Below are positions 28,701-36,492 of a stretch of 64,000 nucleotides of DNA, one piece after another (the stretch's first letter is position 1; each line of letters begins with the position of its first letter). Position numbers and translations under genes: made by a program. Under the pieces are notes generated by a model. It was not told where the DNA came from and did not search any database. It was given only the letters and a program-made list of their open reading frames with translations. The DNA is from Methylobacterium sp. CB376 (GTDB lineage Bacteria; Pseudomonadota; Alphaproteobacteria; Rhizobiales; Beijerinckiaceae): NCBI RefSeq assembly GCF_029714205.1, contig NZ_CP121648.1, forward strand, positions 3,428,001-3,492,000. The letters run 5' to 3'.

Positions 28701-29393
28701 CTCCTGGAGGGCGGCGGTGTCGGAACTGCCGACGCTCGCCCGCAGCACCGCCTGAAGGCGCCCTTCGAGACCGTCGACGGCGCGGAGCACCGCTTGGTCG
28801 ACGGCCTCGCGGCTCTCGGCGAGCCGCCGGTCGAGCTCCTCGCGCAGGACGTCGTGCAGGTGCGCCGGATGCGACGCCCCGGGCTGCTCGCGCAGGAGAT
28901 GGGCCAGCCGGGTCTCGAGTCCCTGGACGGCGCGGGCCACGGTCCGGTCCGCACCGTCGAGGCTCTCGTCGAGGCGGCGGTCGATCTCGTCCAGGCGGCG
29001 GGTCATCGCCGCGAAGGCGCCGCTCAAGTCCTGAGTCTGTGGGCGGATGCCGGCGGGCTGCGGCCCCCCTGCCGGGGCATGGCCTGCGGCGGCATGGCCT
29101 GCGGGCGCTTGGCCTGCGGGCGCTTGGCCCGCGGCGGATTGGCCCGCGGGGGCCGCGCCGCGCCGCGATTCGGGGCGGGTCGGCCAGTCCCTGGCCTCGG
29201 GGCGCCCGTTGCCGCGGGCGGGTGCGCGGCCGTCCCGGGCTCGCGATTTCCCGCCCGCGCGGGCGGTTTCCTGAGACATCGCCGCGGCGAGCCACTCCTC
29301 GACCGAGAGGCCGGCACGGCGGGCCGCTTCCCGCGCGGCGTCCCGGACATCGGGGTCGAAGGCGTCGAGGCTGGGGGGAGCGTTCCGTCTCAT
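25755..29393 (-). CDS. PodJ-like polarity/localisation factor with SEL1 repeats
   Basis: This 1212-residue protein starts at ATG 29393. Residues 1-40 hold a short motif (ARRAGLSVEEWLAAAM) shared by alphaproteobacterial polar organisers. Repeats of GQAPAGQAPAGHAAAGH follow at about 80-110, then a very long coiled coil (about 130-730), a Pro/Ala-rich linker, one membrane helix near 865-885 (RPLLLGLAAVVLALGALQAL) and, on the far side, about five SEL1-type tetratricopeptide-like repeats (such as APAQYRLGSQYEKGMGV) at about 970-1140. This order (cytoplasmic coiled coil, one helix, periplasmic SEL1 repeats) is that of PodJ, which places factors at a cell pole. It lacks the C-terminal peptidoglycan-binding domain of Caulobacter PodJ. 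Confidence 0.85.
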   Translation of the reverse strand: MRRNAPPSLDAFDPDVRDAAREAARRAGLSVEEWLAAAMSQETARAGGKSRARDGRAPARGNGRPEARDWPTRPESRRGAAPAGQSAAGQAPAGQAPAGHAAAGHAPAGGPQPAGIRPQTQDLSGAFAAMTRRLDEIDRRLDESLDGADRTVARAVQGLETRLAHLLREQPGASHPAHLHDVLREELDRRLAESREAVDQAVLRAVDGLEGRLQAVLRASVGSSDTAALQEMLKQFEARITSLGERIAASGQRPIGRRGVPVQEELRAAVAEIRERQQQLDAGESADDVVDAMRRDLTRAADSAAAATVALSPAIAGLQAETTRLREAVTGLATSRDLGAMEQAIRTLADEVQRARQPEDLAAVVGPIDLMRVQVGRLADDVAADVHGRLAQDLERLSRKIDGALGSADAGSLANRDAIASLFRELDGIRQQLASLAAPERIQSLARSVEEVNARVAALTSGVAEQRPLVAEIRPLLEEIRSGLRAPDEAPPAITRGLADLDRKLDALREQAAAHASAKEPAATDDIIGRIEALSEKVDRVASAGSGGVIERLDEIGASLRRPAMAGGDLASIHGMLRSLADKLDRIGDGSGGEGLDGLEKQVLALAARLDTRGRDPALAGLERTMSDLLAQVAQLRDEAPIQAAAERAARHAVADTIGAGLPGTAGPAADQLSALQATLTELRAQQEASERRMQATMEGVHTALESLVSRLSQIEAERPLGAAARRREAPVREALQESTALPAAAAPSAARAPQAPAAPQAPAAAQAPAAVPPSEEMLEPGASRPRPPRPAPGTAEPVPELPPADIKANFIAAARRAAQAAAVEAAGGKAGSRAARAAARDERSPRPEIAAGPGLVGQLRATMERRRRPLLLGLAAVVLALGALQALNGSGGAPEQAAPVPTVAAAKPQPEATPGDPSTTQALGEVPAPAREPAATAARPDPAPEKAPVPKVAAAASLAPDLAGLPPSLASLRQAALEGDGAALYEIASREADGRGMVRDLTLAAKLFERLGASGYAPAQYRLGSQYEKGMGVTRDAAQARQWYGKAADQGHVRAMHNLAVLLAESGAPGGKPDYGAAATWFRRAAEHGVRDSQYNLAVLLARGLGVPQDLPQSYGWFAAAAAQGDEDAGRKRDEVAAKLPAKDLAGAKAAAEAWKPKPADPAVNDPPASQGEPAAQAAGPVSLIGAPPPSLGAPRRSEAKPAGKFTGTGV

Positions 29394-29911
29394 GAGCGGC
29401 TCGGGACCTGTGAGGATCGGCGCGGCGCCGTCGCCGTATGGGCGGAGGGGCAGGTGCCTCGCCCGAAGCAACGATGAAGGCATAGTCAACGGGTTGAGGT
29501 ACGGGGACCCCGAGCCGGACTTTGTCCCAATCACAGTAAACAAGGTGTTAAGTGGGCCTCCGCGGCCCGGATCGCCGGCCGATCCGGCGAGTCGCACGAC
29601 CACCCGCACAGCGAATTGAGTGATTTTTGTTCACAACCACAGATCGAGCTGGTGCGTCGCGACGCCCGGCCCGCCAGCGGTGAGGCCGCCTGCGGCACCA
29701 CGAAACGGTAAGCTGAAATTCTCGGCAACGTGTTGATACATTGGGCATTTTACCGTAAATAACACACGCCCAAGTTGACGTTACCTTTCCCTAAGGTAGG
29801 TCAGGTGACCTTCTTTGTGTCATAGTTCCGGCCGGGCGCGGCGTAGGGGCGCCCGGGCCTCGACGCAAAATGCGGGGTTGTTGGATGGCATATGAACGAC
29901 AGGGGGAAACG
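29394..29911. promoter_or_regulatory. divergent regulatory region between the PodJ-like gene and a MerR gene
   Basis: These 518 bases carry no gene I can support and are A+T-rich for the genome, especially 29520-29550 and 29610-29830. The part near 29740-29780 (TTTTACCGTAAATAA) and the dyads at 29782-29810 look regulatory. A hairpin GCCGGCC-centred inverted repeat lies at about 29570-29590. Confidence 0.45.
29782..29810. promoter_or_regulatory. two adjacent dyads, candidate MerR operator
   Basis: TACCTT-TCCCT-AAGGTA (29782-29798) is followed at once by GGTCA-GG-TGACC (29799-29810). A TTGACG (29775-29780) sits just upstream, so the first dyad would lie in the spacer of a promoter, as in MerR-type control. 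A good -10 at 19 bases is not evident. Confidence 0.45.
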
Positions 29912-30349
29912 ATGAGGATGGCCTCCGGACGGACGAACACCCCCGCTTCGCGGTCGGGGCGCAGCGCCTCGAGCCGGCACACCGCCCCCGCGACACTGAC
30001 GATCGGTGATCTGGCGGAAGAGTTCGGCGTGACGCTCCGGGCCCTGCGGTTCTACGAGGCGAAGGGCCTTCTGCACCCGCAGCGGCGCGGCACCACGCGG
30101 CTCTACACCGAGGAGGACCGCAGCCGCCTCGCCACGATCCTGCGGGGGAAGGAACTCGGGTTCACGCTTCGCGAGATCGCCGCCATGGTGGACGGCGAGG
30201 AGATCGGCGAGGGCGGCACCACGCCCACCCTGGCCCTGACCCCGGCGCAGGTCGAGGAGCAGATCGCCCATCTGGAGAACCAGAAGGCGGAGATCGAGCG
30301 CGCCCTCGAGGCCCTGCGCAGCTACGGCAAGGCCAAGGCGAGCGCCTGA
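29912..30349 (+). CDS. MerR-family transcriptional regulator
   Basis: This 145-residue protein starts at ATG 29912, chosen for AGGGGGAA just upstream; the frame opens at 29870. After a basic, disordered 30 residues comes the MerR winged helix (TIGDLAEEFGVTLRALRFYEAKGLLHPQRRGTTRLYTEED, about 33-72) and its second half (RLATILRGKELGFTLREIAAMVDG). The C-terminus is a dimerisation coiled coil (QVEEQIAHLENQKAEIERALEALRSYGK). No cysteines are present, so it is not a metal sensor of the MerR/CueR kind. It probably binds the dyads at 29782-29810 in its own promoter. The target genes and ligand are unknown. Confidence 0.88.
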   Translation: MRMASGRTNTPASRSGRSASSRHTAPATLTIGDLAEEFGVTLRALRFYEAKGLLHPQRRGTTRLYTEEDRSRLATILRGKELGFTLREIAAMVDGEEIGEGGTTPTLALTPAQVEEQIAHLENQKAEIERALEALRSYGKAKASA

Positions 30350-30704
30350 CGGGCGCTGGCGGGGGACGCCCGGCGCGGCGCGGCGCGTCCCTCGCGCGAT
30401 CATGCTCGCCGGCCGCGTGACGGCCCGGCGGGACCCGCGACGCGATCGCGCCGCAGCGAGGCCGCCTCGCTGCGGCCTTCGTCGTTGGCGCAGCCGGGGA
30501 GCCCGCGGCGAGGCGCGCGATCCGGCGAGGATGCGGGGAGCTCGGACAGGAGGGGATCTCCGGGCGGCGAGGGCGTCGTCCTATCTACACCGGCGCCTCG
30601 CGCAGGTTCCTCTCGCGCGTGATGCGATCGGACCGCGCGGTTGCGGCGGCGCGGCGCTTCCGGTTTGATGGCGGGCCCGCTTCGGCCCGCGATCGCCGTT
30701 CCGC
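30350..30704. other. intergenic region after the MerR gene
   Basis: These 355 bases hold no supported gene. The main feature is the hairpin at 30451-30475. The remainder is G+C-rich without a recognisable promoter; the promoter of the WD40-cytochrome gene must lie in its last 150 bases. Confidence 0.4.
30451..30475 (+). terminator. 11-bp perfect hairpin after the MerR gene
   Basis: CCGCAGCGAGG and CCTCGCTGCGG pair perfectly around a 3-base loop and are followed by CCTTCGTCGTT. It lies about 100 bases after the MerR stop and probably terminates that transcript. Confidence 0.6.
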
Positions 30705-31994
30705 ATGACCCTGCGAACACTTTTTGTCCTTCTGGTCCTCGTCGCCCTGCCGGCCCGGGCGGAGGCGCCCCTGCGCGGCCATGGCGGCCCGGTGCGGGCG
30801 CTCGCGGTATCGCCGGACGGGCGCGTCGCGATCTCGGGGAGCTTCGATCAATCCGCGATCCTCTGGGCCATCGACGAGGGCGCCGCGCTGGCGGTACTGC
30901 GCTTCCACGACGGTGCCGTGAACGCGGCCGCGGCGCTGCCCGACGGGCGGATGGCGACCGGGGGCGAGGATGGCCGCGTCGCGCTCTGGCGGCTCGGCAG
31001 CGCCGAGCCCGTCGCGGTGTTCGCGGACCATGCGGGGCCGATCGCCGGGCTCGCCGTCTCGCCGGACGGGGCGCGGCTCGCCTCCGCCTCCTGGGACGGG
31101 ACGGCGCGGATCCGCCCGCTGCCGGGCGCGGACGGGCCGGCCCCTGACCGGCCCGGGCGGGTGGCGAGCGAGCATCGCGGCAACGTGAACGGGGTCGCCT
31201 TCCTGCCCGACGGCCGCCTCGTCACGGTGGGGTACGACGCGGCGCTGCGCGTCGTCCCGGAAGACGGGCCCGCCCTGACCGTCACGCTGCCGACGCCGCT
31301 CAACGCGGTGGCGACCGCGCCGGACGGCGAGATCGCCGCGGCGGGCGCCGACGGCACCGTGCGCCTCCTCGGCCCGGACGGGCGCGAGCGCGCCGCGGTG
31401 GCGATCCCGCCCCGCCCGGTCATCGCGCTCGCGGTCTCGCCCGATGGCGGCCGGATCGCCGCCGCGACGGTCGGGGGCGCGGTGGCGATCATCGATCGGC
31501 GCGCCGCCAAGGTCCTGTTCACCCTGGTCGGTCCGGGCCTGCCGGTCTGGTCCCTCGCTTTCCGCTCGGACCAGGAATTGCTCACCGGCGGGAGCGACCG
31601 GCTGGTGCGCCGCTGGGACCTGCGCACCGGCGAGCCGATCGGCCCGCTGGCGATGGCGGCCCCGGCGGACGGACTCGCCGCCTTCCGGGGCGAGCGGGGC
31701 GCGGAGGTGTTCCGCGCCTGCGCGGCCTGCCACACGCTCGGGCCGGACGGCGGCAACCGCGCCGGGCCGACGCTGCACGGGATCTTCGGCCGCCGGATCG
31801 CCACCGCCCCCGGTTACGGTTACTCGGAAGCGTTGCGCCGCCTCGACCTCGTCTGGTCCCCCGAGACGGTGGCGCGGCTCTTCGAGGTCGGGCCGTCGCG
31901 CTACACGCCAGGCACCAAGATGCCCGAGCAGACGATCGGGGATCCCCGCGACCGCGAGGCCCTGGTGCGCTTCCTCGAGAGGGCGACGCGCTGA
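30705..31994 (+). CDS. WD40-repeat protein fused to a C-terminal cytochrome c domain
   Basis: This 429-residue exported protein has a signal peptide (TLRTLFVLLVLVALPARAEA, residues 2-21). Residues about 24-320 contain seven WD40-like repeats; clear units include AVSPDGRVAISGSFDQSAILW, ALPDGRMATGGEDGRVALW and AVSPDGARLASASWDGTARI. The C-terminal 100 residues are a class I cytochrome c with haem motif CAACH (339-343), GPTLHGIFGRR and axial Met406 in PGTKMPEQ. The haem domain is like mitochondrial-type cytochrome c. The protein would fold in the periplasm, where a beta-propeller carries the electron-transfer domain. The partner is unknown. It runs convergent to ribE. Confidence 0.88.
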   Translation: MTLRTLFVLLVLVALPARAEAPLRGHGGPVRALAVSPDGRVAISGSFDQSAILWAIDEGAALAVLRFHDGAVNAAAALPDGRMATGGEDGRVALWRLGSAEPVAVFADHAGPIAGLAVSPDGARLASASWDGTARIRPLPGADGPAPDRPGRVASEHRGNVNGVAFLPDGRLVTVGYDAALRVVPEDGPALTVTLPTPLNAVATAPDGEIAAAGADGTVRLLGPDGRERAAVAIPPRPVIALAVSPDGGRIAAATVGGAVAIIDRRAAKVLFTLVGPGLPVWSLAFRSDQELLTGGSDRLVRRWDLRTGEPIGPLAMAAPADGLAAFRGERGAEVFRACAACHTLGPDGGNRAGPTLHGIFGRRIATAPGYGYSEALRRLDLVWSPETVARLFEVGPSRYTPGTKMPEQTIGDPRDREALVRFLERATR

Positions 31995-32050
31995 GCGCGC
32001 GCCGCGATGCCGCCGCGTTGCCGGGAGAGGCGCGCCCCTTGCGCCTCGGC

Positions 32051-32114
32051 GAGCGCGCTCAGCGCGCGGCTTGGGCCTGGGCGAGCGCGCTCAGCGCGCG
32101 GCTTGCGCCTCAGC
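32051..32114. repeat. 32-bp tandem duplication spanning the ribE stop codon
   Basis: Two copies start with GAGCGCGCTCAGCGCGCGGC at 32051 and 32083, and part of the unit (GCGCCTCGGC) precedes the first. Read on minus, the unit encodes the last residues of RibE (AQAAR) plus the stop; the second copy repeats both beyond the gene. Each unit also holds a GCGCGCT/AGCGCGC inverted pair. Confidence 0.75.
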
Positions 32115-32726
32115 GAGGCGGGCGGCGTAGCGGGCGATCAGATCCACTTCCAGGTTGACCCGGTCGCCGGCCCGGCGCTCGCCCCAGGTCGTCGCCGCCA
32201 GGGTGTGGGGGATCAGCAGGACCGTGAAGGTGTCGCCCGCGACGCCGTTCACGGTGAGGGAGGTGCCGTCGAGGCTGACCGAGCCCTTCTCGGCGATGAA
32301 GCGCGCGAGGTCGGGCGGGGCGCGGAGCACGAAGCGGTCGCTCGCCGCGGAGGCGTCGCCCTCCCCGCCCGTGACCGCCTCCCGCGCCAGGATCTCGGCG
32401 AGGCCGTCGACGTGTCCCGTGACGAGGTGGCCGCCGAGCTCGTCGCCCATGCGCAGCGACCGCTCCAGGTTGAGGCGGGTGCCCGGCTGCCACGCGCCGG
32501 CCGTGGTGCGGGCGAGCGTCTCGGCCGCGGCGTCGACCGTGAAGCGGCAGCCGCCCTCCTGCGGGACGATCTCCACCGCCGTCAGGCACGGGCCCGAACA
32601 GGCGATCGAGGCGCCCACCGCGATCGTGGCGGGATCGTAGCCGCAGGCGATGGTGATGCGCCGCAGGCGGTCGCCGCCCTCGACGGCGATCACCCGTCCG
32701 ACGTCGGAGACGAGGCCGGTGAACAT
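32091..32726 (-). CDS. ribE: riboflavin synthase alpha chain
   Basis: The enzyme dismutates two 6,7-dimethyl-8-ribityllumazine molecules to riboflavin in the cytoplasm. The protein has 211 residues in two related lumazine-binding barrels: [12 protein letters not shown] ... GASIACSGPCLTAVE in the first, and GHLVTGHVDGLAEI ... GSVSLDGTSLTVNGV in the second. It starts inside the 3' end of ribD (37-base overlap), so translation is coupled. The C-terminal tail after VDLIARYAARLAEAQAAR lies in a 32-bp tandem duplication. ribH (lumazine synthase), often next in this operon, is not present downstream. The symbol ribC is also used for this gene. Confidence 0.93.
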   Translation of the reverse strand: MFTGLVSDVGRVIAVEGGDRLRRITIACGYDPATIAVGASIACSGPCLTAVEIVPQEGGCRFTVDAAAETLARTTAGAWQPGTRLNLERSLRMGDELGGHLVTGHVDGLAEILAREAVTGGEGDASAASDRFVLRAPPDLARFIAEKGSVSLDGTSLTVNGVAGDTFTVLLIPHTLAATTWGERRAGDRVNLEVDLIARYAARLAEAQAAR

Positions 32727-33886
32727 GAGGAACTCCGCGCGTAGGTGGTGAGGCGGTCCGGGCCGAGGGGCCGCTCGGCGACGCGGCGCAGGCCGCCGGC
32801 GAGGCGGGCCGCGAGGGCCGGGCCGATCGCCGGCTTGCCCGGCTGGCCGAGGGGCGCGGCCCCGGTGAGGAGGAGGCAGGAATCGACGAGGTCGGCCGCC
32901 GCGAGCGCGTCCGCCAGGGTCGGTCCCCCCTCGCAGAACACCCGGGTGATGCCCCGCGCGCCGAGCGCGCGCAGGGAGGCGGCGAGGTCGGGGCGCCCGT
33001 CCGGACCGGCGGGCAGGCGCAGCACCTCGGCGCCCGCCTCCCGCAGGGCCCGCTCGGCCGCGGGCGGGGCCGCGGCGCCGGCCAGGATCAGGGTTTGGGC
33101 GCGGCCGCCCGGGCGCAGCAGCCGCGCGCCGGGCGGGAGCTGCAGCTGCGGATCCAGCACGACCGGCAGCGGCGAGCGGTCGCCGAGGCCCGGCAGGCGC
33201 ACGGTGAGCGCCGGATCGTCCGCGAGCGCCGTCCCGATGCCGACCAGGATCGCGTCGCTGTGGGCGCGCAGCCGGTGAACCTCGGCGTTGGCGAGGGCGC
33301 CGGTGATCAGGAGTCGCCCCGCCCCGCCCGCCGCGAAGCCGTCCGCGGTGCGGGCGAGCTTGAGGCAGAGGGCCGGCCGGCCCGTCGTCACCCGCATCAC
33401 GTGCCCGGCATGGTCGCGGGCGGCCTCCTCGGCGCAGGGACCGACCGTCACGGCGACCCCCCCGGCGCGCAGGCGCCCGTGGCCGCGCCCGGCGACGCGG
33501 GGATCCGGGTCGTTCATGGCGCTCACCACCCGGGCGACGCCCGCCGCCAGCACCGCGTCGGCGCAGGGCGAGGTGCGGCCGTGATGCGAGCAGGGCTCCA
33601 GGGTGACGTAGAGCGTGGCGCCCCGGGCCGCCTCCCCGGCCTCCGCCAGGGCGACGCGCTCCGCGTGCGGTCGCCCGCCGGGCTGGGTCACGCCCTGCGC
33701 CAGGATCCGCTCCGCGCCCGGCGGGCCGGCGACCAGCACGGCGCCGACCGAGGGATTCGGCCAGGTCCGCCCGAGATGGCGACGGCCGAGCGCCAGGGCG
33801 AGGCGCATGTAGCGCCGGTCGAGGGAGGCCTGCCGGTCGGGTCCGGGCTCGGCCCGGTCGGGCCCGGGCTCGGCGGACGCGCTCAC
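32690..33886 (-). CDS. ribD: bifunctional riboflavin deaminase/reductase
   Basis: RibD carries out the second and third steps of riboflavin synthesis. The protein has 398 residues. The zinc deaminase domain (about 20-160) shows HAE in [15 protein letters not shown] and [14 protein letters not shown]. The reductase domain (about 165-380) shows [34 protein letters not shown] and the late [20 protein letters not shown]. The GTG start at 33886 overlaps the nrdR stop in GTGA. A repeat-like N-terminus ([13 protein letters not shown]) precedes the conserved part, so a start further in is possible. The 3' end overlaps ribE by 37 bases in another frame. Confidence 0.93.
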   Translation of the reverse strand: MSASAEPGPDRAEPGPDRQASLDRRYMRLALALGRRHLGRTWPNPSVGAVLVAGPPGAERILAQGVTQPGGRPHAERVALAEAGEAARGATLYVTLEPCSHHGRTSPCADAVLAAGVARVVSAMNDPDPRVAGRGHGRLRAGGVAVTVGPCAEEAARDHAGHVMRVTTGRPALCLKLARTADGFAAGGAGRLLITGALANAEVHRLRAHSDAILVGIGTALADDPALTVRLPGLGDRSPLPVVLDPQLQLPPGARLLRPGGRAQTLILAGAAAPPAAERALREAGAEVLRLPAGPDGRPDLAASLRALGARGITRVFCEGGPTLADALAAADLVDSCLLLTGAAPLGQPGKPAIGPALAARLAGGLRRVAERPLGPDRLTTYARSSSCSPASSPTSDG

Positions 33887-34443
33887 GCGCGCGACCGGGC
33901 GCGCCGTGCCGGCGCCTCGCCGCCCTCCCCCGGCGCAGCCGCCGGCCCGGGCGCGGCCTCGTCCGGCGGCTCCGGCTCGCCCCCGGGGCGCCCCGCCCCG
34001 TTGAGGCGCCCGAGCAGCTCCTCGAAGTCGCGGGCCTCGCGGAAATTCTTGTAGACCGAGGCGAAGCGCACGTAGGCGACGTCGTCGAGGGCCTTCAGCC
34101 CCTCCATGACGAGTTCGCCGATCGCCTCGCTGCTCACCTCCGCCTCGCCGCCGCTCTCGAGCTGGCGGGCGATGCCGCTCACCAGCCGCTCGACGCGGTC
34201 GGCCTCGACCGGGCGCTTGCGCAGGGCGACGTCGATCGAGCGCTGCAGCTTGTCGCGGTCGAACGGGACCCTGCGCCCCGAGCGCTTCACCACGGTGAGG
34301 TCCCGCAGCTGCACCCGCTCGAAGGTGGTGAAGCGCCCGCCGCAATCCGGGCAGATCCGGCGGCGCCGGATGGCCGAGGCGTCGTCGCTCGGCCGGGAAT
34401 CCTTCACCTGCGTGTCGAGGCCGCCGCAATAGGGGCACCGCAT
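33883..34443 (-). CDS. nrdR: NrdR, repressor of ribonucleotide reductase genes
   Basis: NrdR is a zinc-finger/ATP-cone repressor of ribonucleotide reductase operons that responds to ATP/dATP. The protein has 186 residues starting at ATG 34443, with GGAGGG upstream. The four-Cys zinc ribbon is MRCPYCGG ... [18 protein letters not shown] (residues 1-43), and the ATP-cone is [27 protein letters not shown] onward. The domain end [16 protein letters not shown] is conserved. Beyond residue 150 there is a lineage-specific Pro/Ala/Glu tail of about 35 residues with a basic end. It lies between glyA and ribD, the conserved alphaproteobacterial order. Confidence 0.95.
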   Translation of the reverse strand: MRCPYCGGLDTQVKDSRPSDDASAIRRRRICPDCGGRFTTFERVQLRDLTVVKRSGRRVPFDRDKLQRSIDVALRKRPVEADRVERLVSGIARQLESGGEAEVSSEAIGELVMEGLKALDDVAYVRFASVYKNFREARDFEELLGRLNGAGRPGGEPEPPDEAAPGPAAAPGEGGEAPARRARSRA

Positions 34444-34500
34444 CGACCGCCGACCCTCCGTGAGGCGCCCCCGGCCCGGGGCGGCGCGCATGAACGACGA

Positions 34501-34530
34501 GGGCCGGGCCCGCTGCCACGGGCCCGGCCC
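34501..34530 (-). terminator. 12-bp perfect hairpin after glyA
   Basis: GGGCCGGGCCCG and CGGGCCCGGCCC pair perfectly with a 6-base loop, 20 bases past the glyA stop on the minus strand. TCGTCGTT follows on that strand. It separates glyA transcription from nrdR-ribD-ribE. Confidence 0.7.
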
Positions 34531-34550
34531 CCGAATCGCGTGTTAATCGA

Positions 34551-35852
34551 TCAGGCGTAGATGGGGAAGCGGTCCGTGAGGGCGTGGACCTCCTCCAGCA
34601 CCTTCTTCTCGGCCGCGCCGTCGCCCGCCTCGCCCGCCCGGGCGAGGCCGTCGAGCACCGTCACGATGAGCTCGCCCACCTTCTTGAACTCGGCGACGCC
34701 GAAGCCGCGGGAGGTGGCGGCCGGGGTGCCGAGGCGGATGCCCGAGGTCACGGTCGGCTTCTGCGGGTCGAACGGCACGCCGTTCTTGTTGCAGGTGATG
34801 CCGGCGCGCGAGAGGGCCGCCTCGGCCGCCTTGCCGGTCAGGTTCTTGGGCCGCATGTCCACCAGCATCAGGTGGTTGTCGGTGCCGCCGGTGGTGATGT
34901 CGAAGCCGCCCGAGATGATCGTGTCGGCCAGCGCCTTGGCGTTCTCCACCACCTGCTTGGCGTAGATCTTGAAGTCGGGCGAGAGCGCCTCGCCGAAGGC
35001 CACCGCCTTGCCGGCGATGACGTGCATCAGCGGGCCGCCCTGGAGGCCCGGGAACACGGCCGAGTTGATCTTCTTGGCCAGAGCCTCGTCGTTCGTCAGG
35101 ACCATGCCGCCGCGCGGGCCGCGCAGCGTCTTGTGCGTGGTCGTGGTGACGACGTGGGCGTGCGGGAACGGCGAGGGATGCACGCCGCCCGCCACGAGAC
35201 CGGCGAAATGGGCCATGTCGACGAAGAACACGGCGCCGACGCTGTCGGCGATCTCGCGGAACTTGGCGAAGTCCCAGTGGCGGGGATAGCCCGAGCCGCC
35301 CGCGATGATCACCTTGGGCTTGTGCTCCTCGGCGAGCTTGGCGACCTGCTCCATGTCGATGCGCTGGTCCTCGCGGCGCACCGTGTAGGAGACCGGCTTG
35401 AACCACTTGCCCGAGACGTTCGGGGGCGCACCGTGGGTGAGGTGGCCGCCCGCCGCGAGGTCGAGGCCCAGGAAGGTGTCGCCCGGCTGCATCGTGGCCA
35501 TGAACACGGCCTGGTTCGCCTGGCTGCCGGAATTCGGCTGCACGTTGGCGAAGTCGCAGCCGAACAGGCGCTTGGCGCGCTCGATGGCGAGGTTCTCGGC
35601 AATGTCGACGAACTCGCAGCCGCCGTAGTAGCGGCGGCCCGGATAGCCCTCCGCGTACTTGTTGGTGAGCACCGAGCCCTGCGCCTCCAGCACCGCCCGC
35701 GACACGATGTTCTCGGAGGCGATCAGCTCGATCTCGTGCTGCTGCCGGCCGAGCTCCTGTTGCACCGCGCGGGACAGTTCCGGATCGACGTCAGCGAGGG
35801 AAGCCGAGAAGAACGAATTCGACAGGGGAGTCTTGGCGGTGCCCGCGCTCAT
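34551..35852 (-). CDS. glyA: serine hydroxymethyltransferase
   Basis: GlyA interconverts glycine plus methylene-tetrahydrofolate with serine, using pyridoxal phosphate; in methylotrophs it is the entry enzyme of the serine cycle. The protein has 433 residues, the family's usual length. The cofactor lysine is Lys241 in [14 protein letters not shown]. Also seen are [25 protein letters not shown] and the [13 protein letters not shown] block. The start ATG 35852 gives the expected N-terminus. A strong hairpin lies 20 bases downstream and a 334-base leader region with paired direct repeats lies upstream. It is the first gene of the conserved glyA-nrdR-ribD-ribE group. Confidence 0.97.
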   Translation of the reverse strand: MSAGTAKTPLSNSFFSASLADVDPELSRAVQQELGRQQHEIELIASENIVSRAVLEAQGSVLTNKYAEGYPGRRYYGGCEFVDIAENLAIERAKRLFGCDFANVQPNSGSQANQAVFMATMQPGDTFLGLDLAAGGHLTHGAPPNVSGKWFKPVSYTVRREDQRIDMEQVAKLAEEHKPKVIIAGGSGYPRHWDFAKFREIADSVGAVFFVDMAHFAGLVAGGVHPSPFPHAHVVTTTTHKTLRGPRGGMVLTNDEALAKKINSAVFPGLQGGPLMHVIAGKAVAFGEALSPDFKIYAKQVVENAKALADTIISGGFDITTGGTDNHLMLVDMRPKNLTGKAAEAALSRAGITCNKNGVPFDPQKPTVTSGIRLGTPAATSRGFGVAEFKKVGELIVTVLDGLARAGEAGDGAAEKKVLEEVHALTDRFPIYA

Positions 35853-36186
35853 GTTGACCTCGACTGCTGGAGTGTTTCGTCCCGTGGACGGATGGTTGAG
35901 CCATGTCGTCCCGTTGGCCGGGTTTTACACGGGGGTGAAACCGCGGCCAAGACCGGCCCCGGGCCGCCGCGGCGGATCAGGGTGCGGCCCGCGCGCGCGG
36001 GATCCCGTCCCGTGCAGATCCCGGCGCGGTGCCCGCCCACGGGCGCCGTCCGGGTGCCCGGCATCTCCCCGCCGTGGTAGCCGCTCAAGCCGTTTTAAGT
36101 CAAGGAAGACAAAGAACAGAAAAACTTAATGCCCTGACAGAAAAACTTGGCATGCCAGCGGCCGGGCGCGCCGTCGACGCTGTTCG
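35853..36186. promoter_or_regulatory. glyA upstream region
   Basis: These 334 bases lie between slyX and glyA and have no gene. The first 200 bases from glyA are G+C-rich. On the minus strand a TTGACT (about 36104-36099) could be a -35 element, but the -10 at 17 bases (CTACCA) is poor. The A-rich direct repeats at 36116-36148 are upstream of that. Confidence 0.4.
36116..36148. promoter_or_regulatory. paired ACAGAAAAACTT direct repeats upstream of glyA
   Basis: ACAGAAAAACTT occurs at 36116-36127 and again at 36137-36148, exactly 21 bases (two helical turns) apart, in an A-rich island. The same-face spacing suggests a pair of binding sites for a regulator of glyA. No family can be named. Confidence 0.5.
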
Positions 36187-36396
36187 TCAGTAGTGGGGCG
36201 GTGGCGGCTCCTCGCCGGGCGCGGTCGGGCGCTCGGCCATCTCGCGCAGGCGCTCCTGGAGCGCGGCGACCTGCCGCGCGAGCTGGTCGAGCTGGGTCCA
36301 CTGGGCGGCGACCATGCGGCTCAGGTCCTCGAGAGCCCGCTCCTGGTGCGCCACCCGGATCTCCAGGTCGTCGAGGCGGGTCTCCGGCTCGGCCAT
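36187..36396 (-). CDS. slyX: SlyX-like coiled-coil protein
   Basis: This 69-residue cytoplasmic protein starts at ATG 36396 with GGAGGG upstream; the frame extends to 36444 without a better start. It is nearly all one coiled coil (TRLDDLEIRVAHQERALEDLSRMVAAQWTQLDQLARQVAALQERL) followed by the typical Pro-rich end PPPPHY. Length and tail match SlyX, a small protein of unknown biochemical role. It lies 96 bases downstream of the L,D-transpeptidase on the same strand and may share its transcript. Confidence 0.88.
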   Translation of the reverse strand: MAEPETRLDDLEIRVAHQERALEDLSRMVAAQWTQLDQLARQVAALQERLREMAERPTAPGEEPPPPHY

Positions 36397-36492
36397 GCTG
36401 CCCTCCGAAAGGGAACGGCCCGGGCGAGGCCCGGGCCGGGTCATCGGCGTCGCGGCCCGGGCCGCGCCCGGACCTCCGCGGGACGCGGCGCG

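Noticed and set aside
29394..29911. A tRNA or small RNA gene in the A+T-rich gap
   Set aside because: No cloverleaf arms or terminator with a U-tract were found; dyads fit operator sites better.
35853..36186. A glycine riboswitch upstream of glyA
   Set aside because: The tandem aptamer cores are not seen, and the long leader is G+C-rich without the conserved elements.
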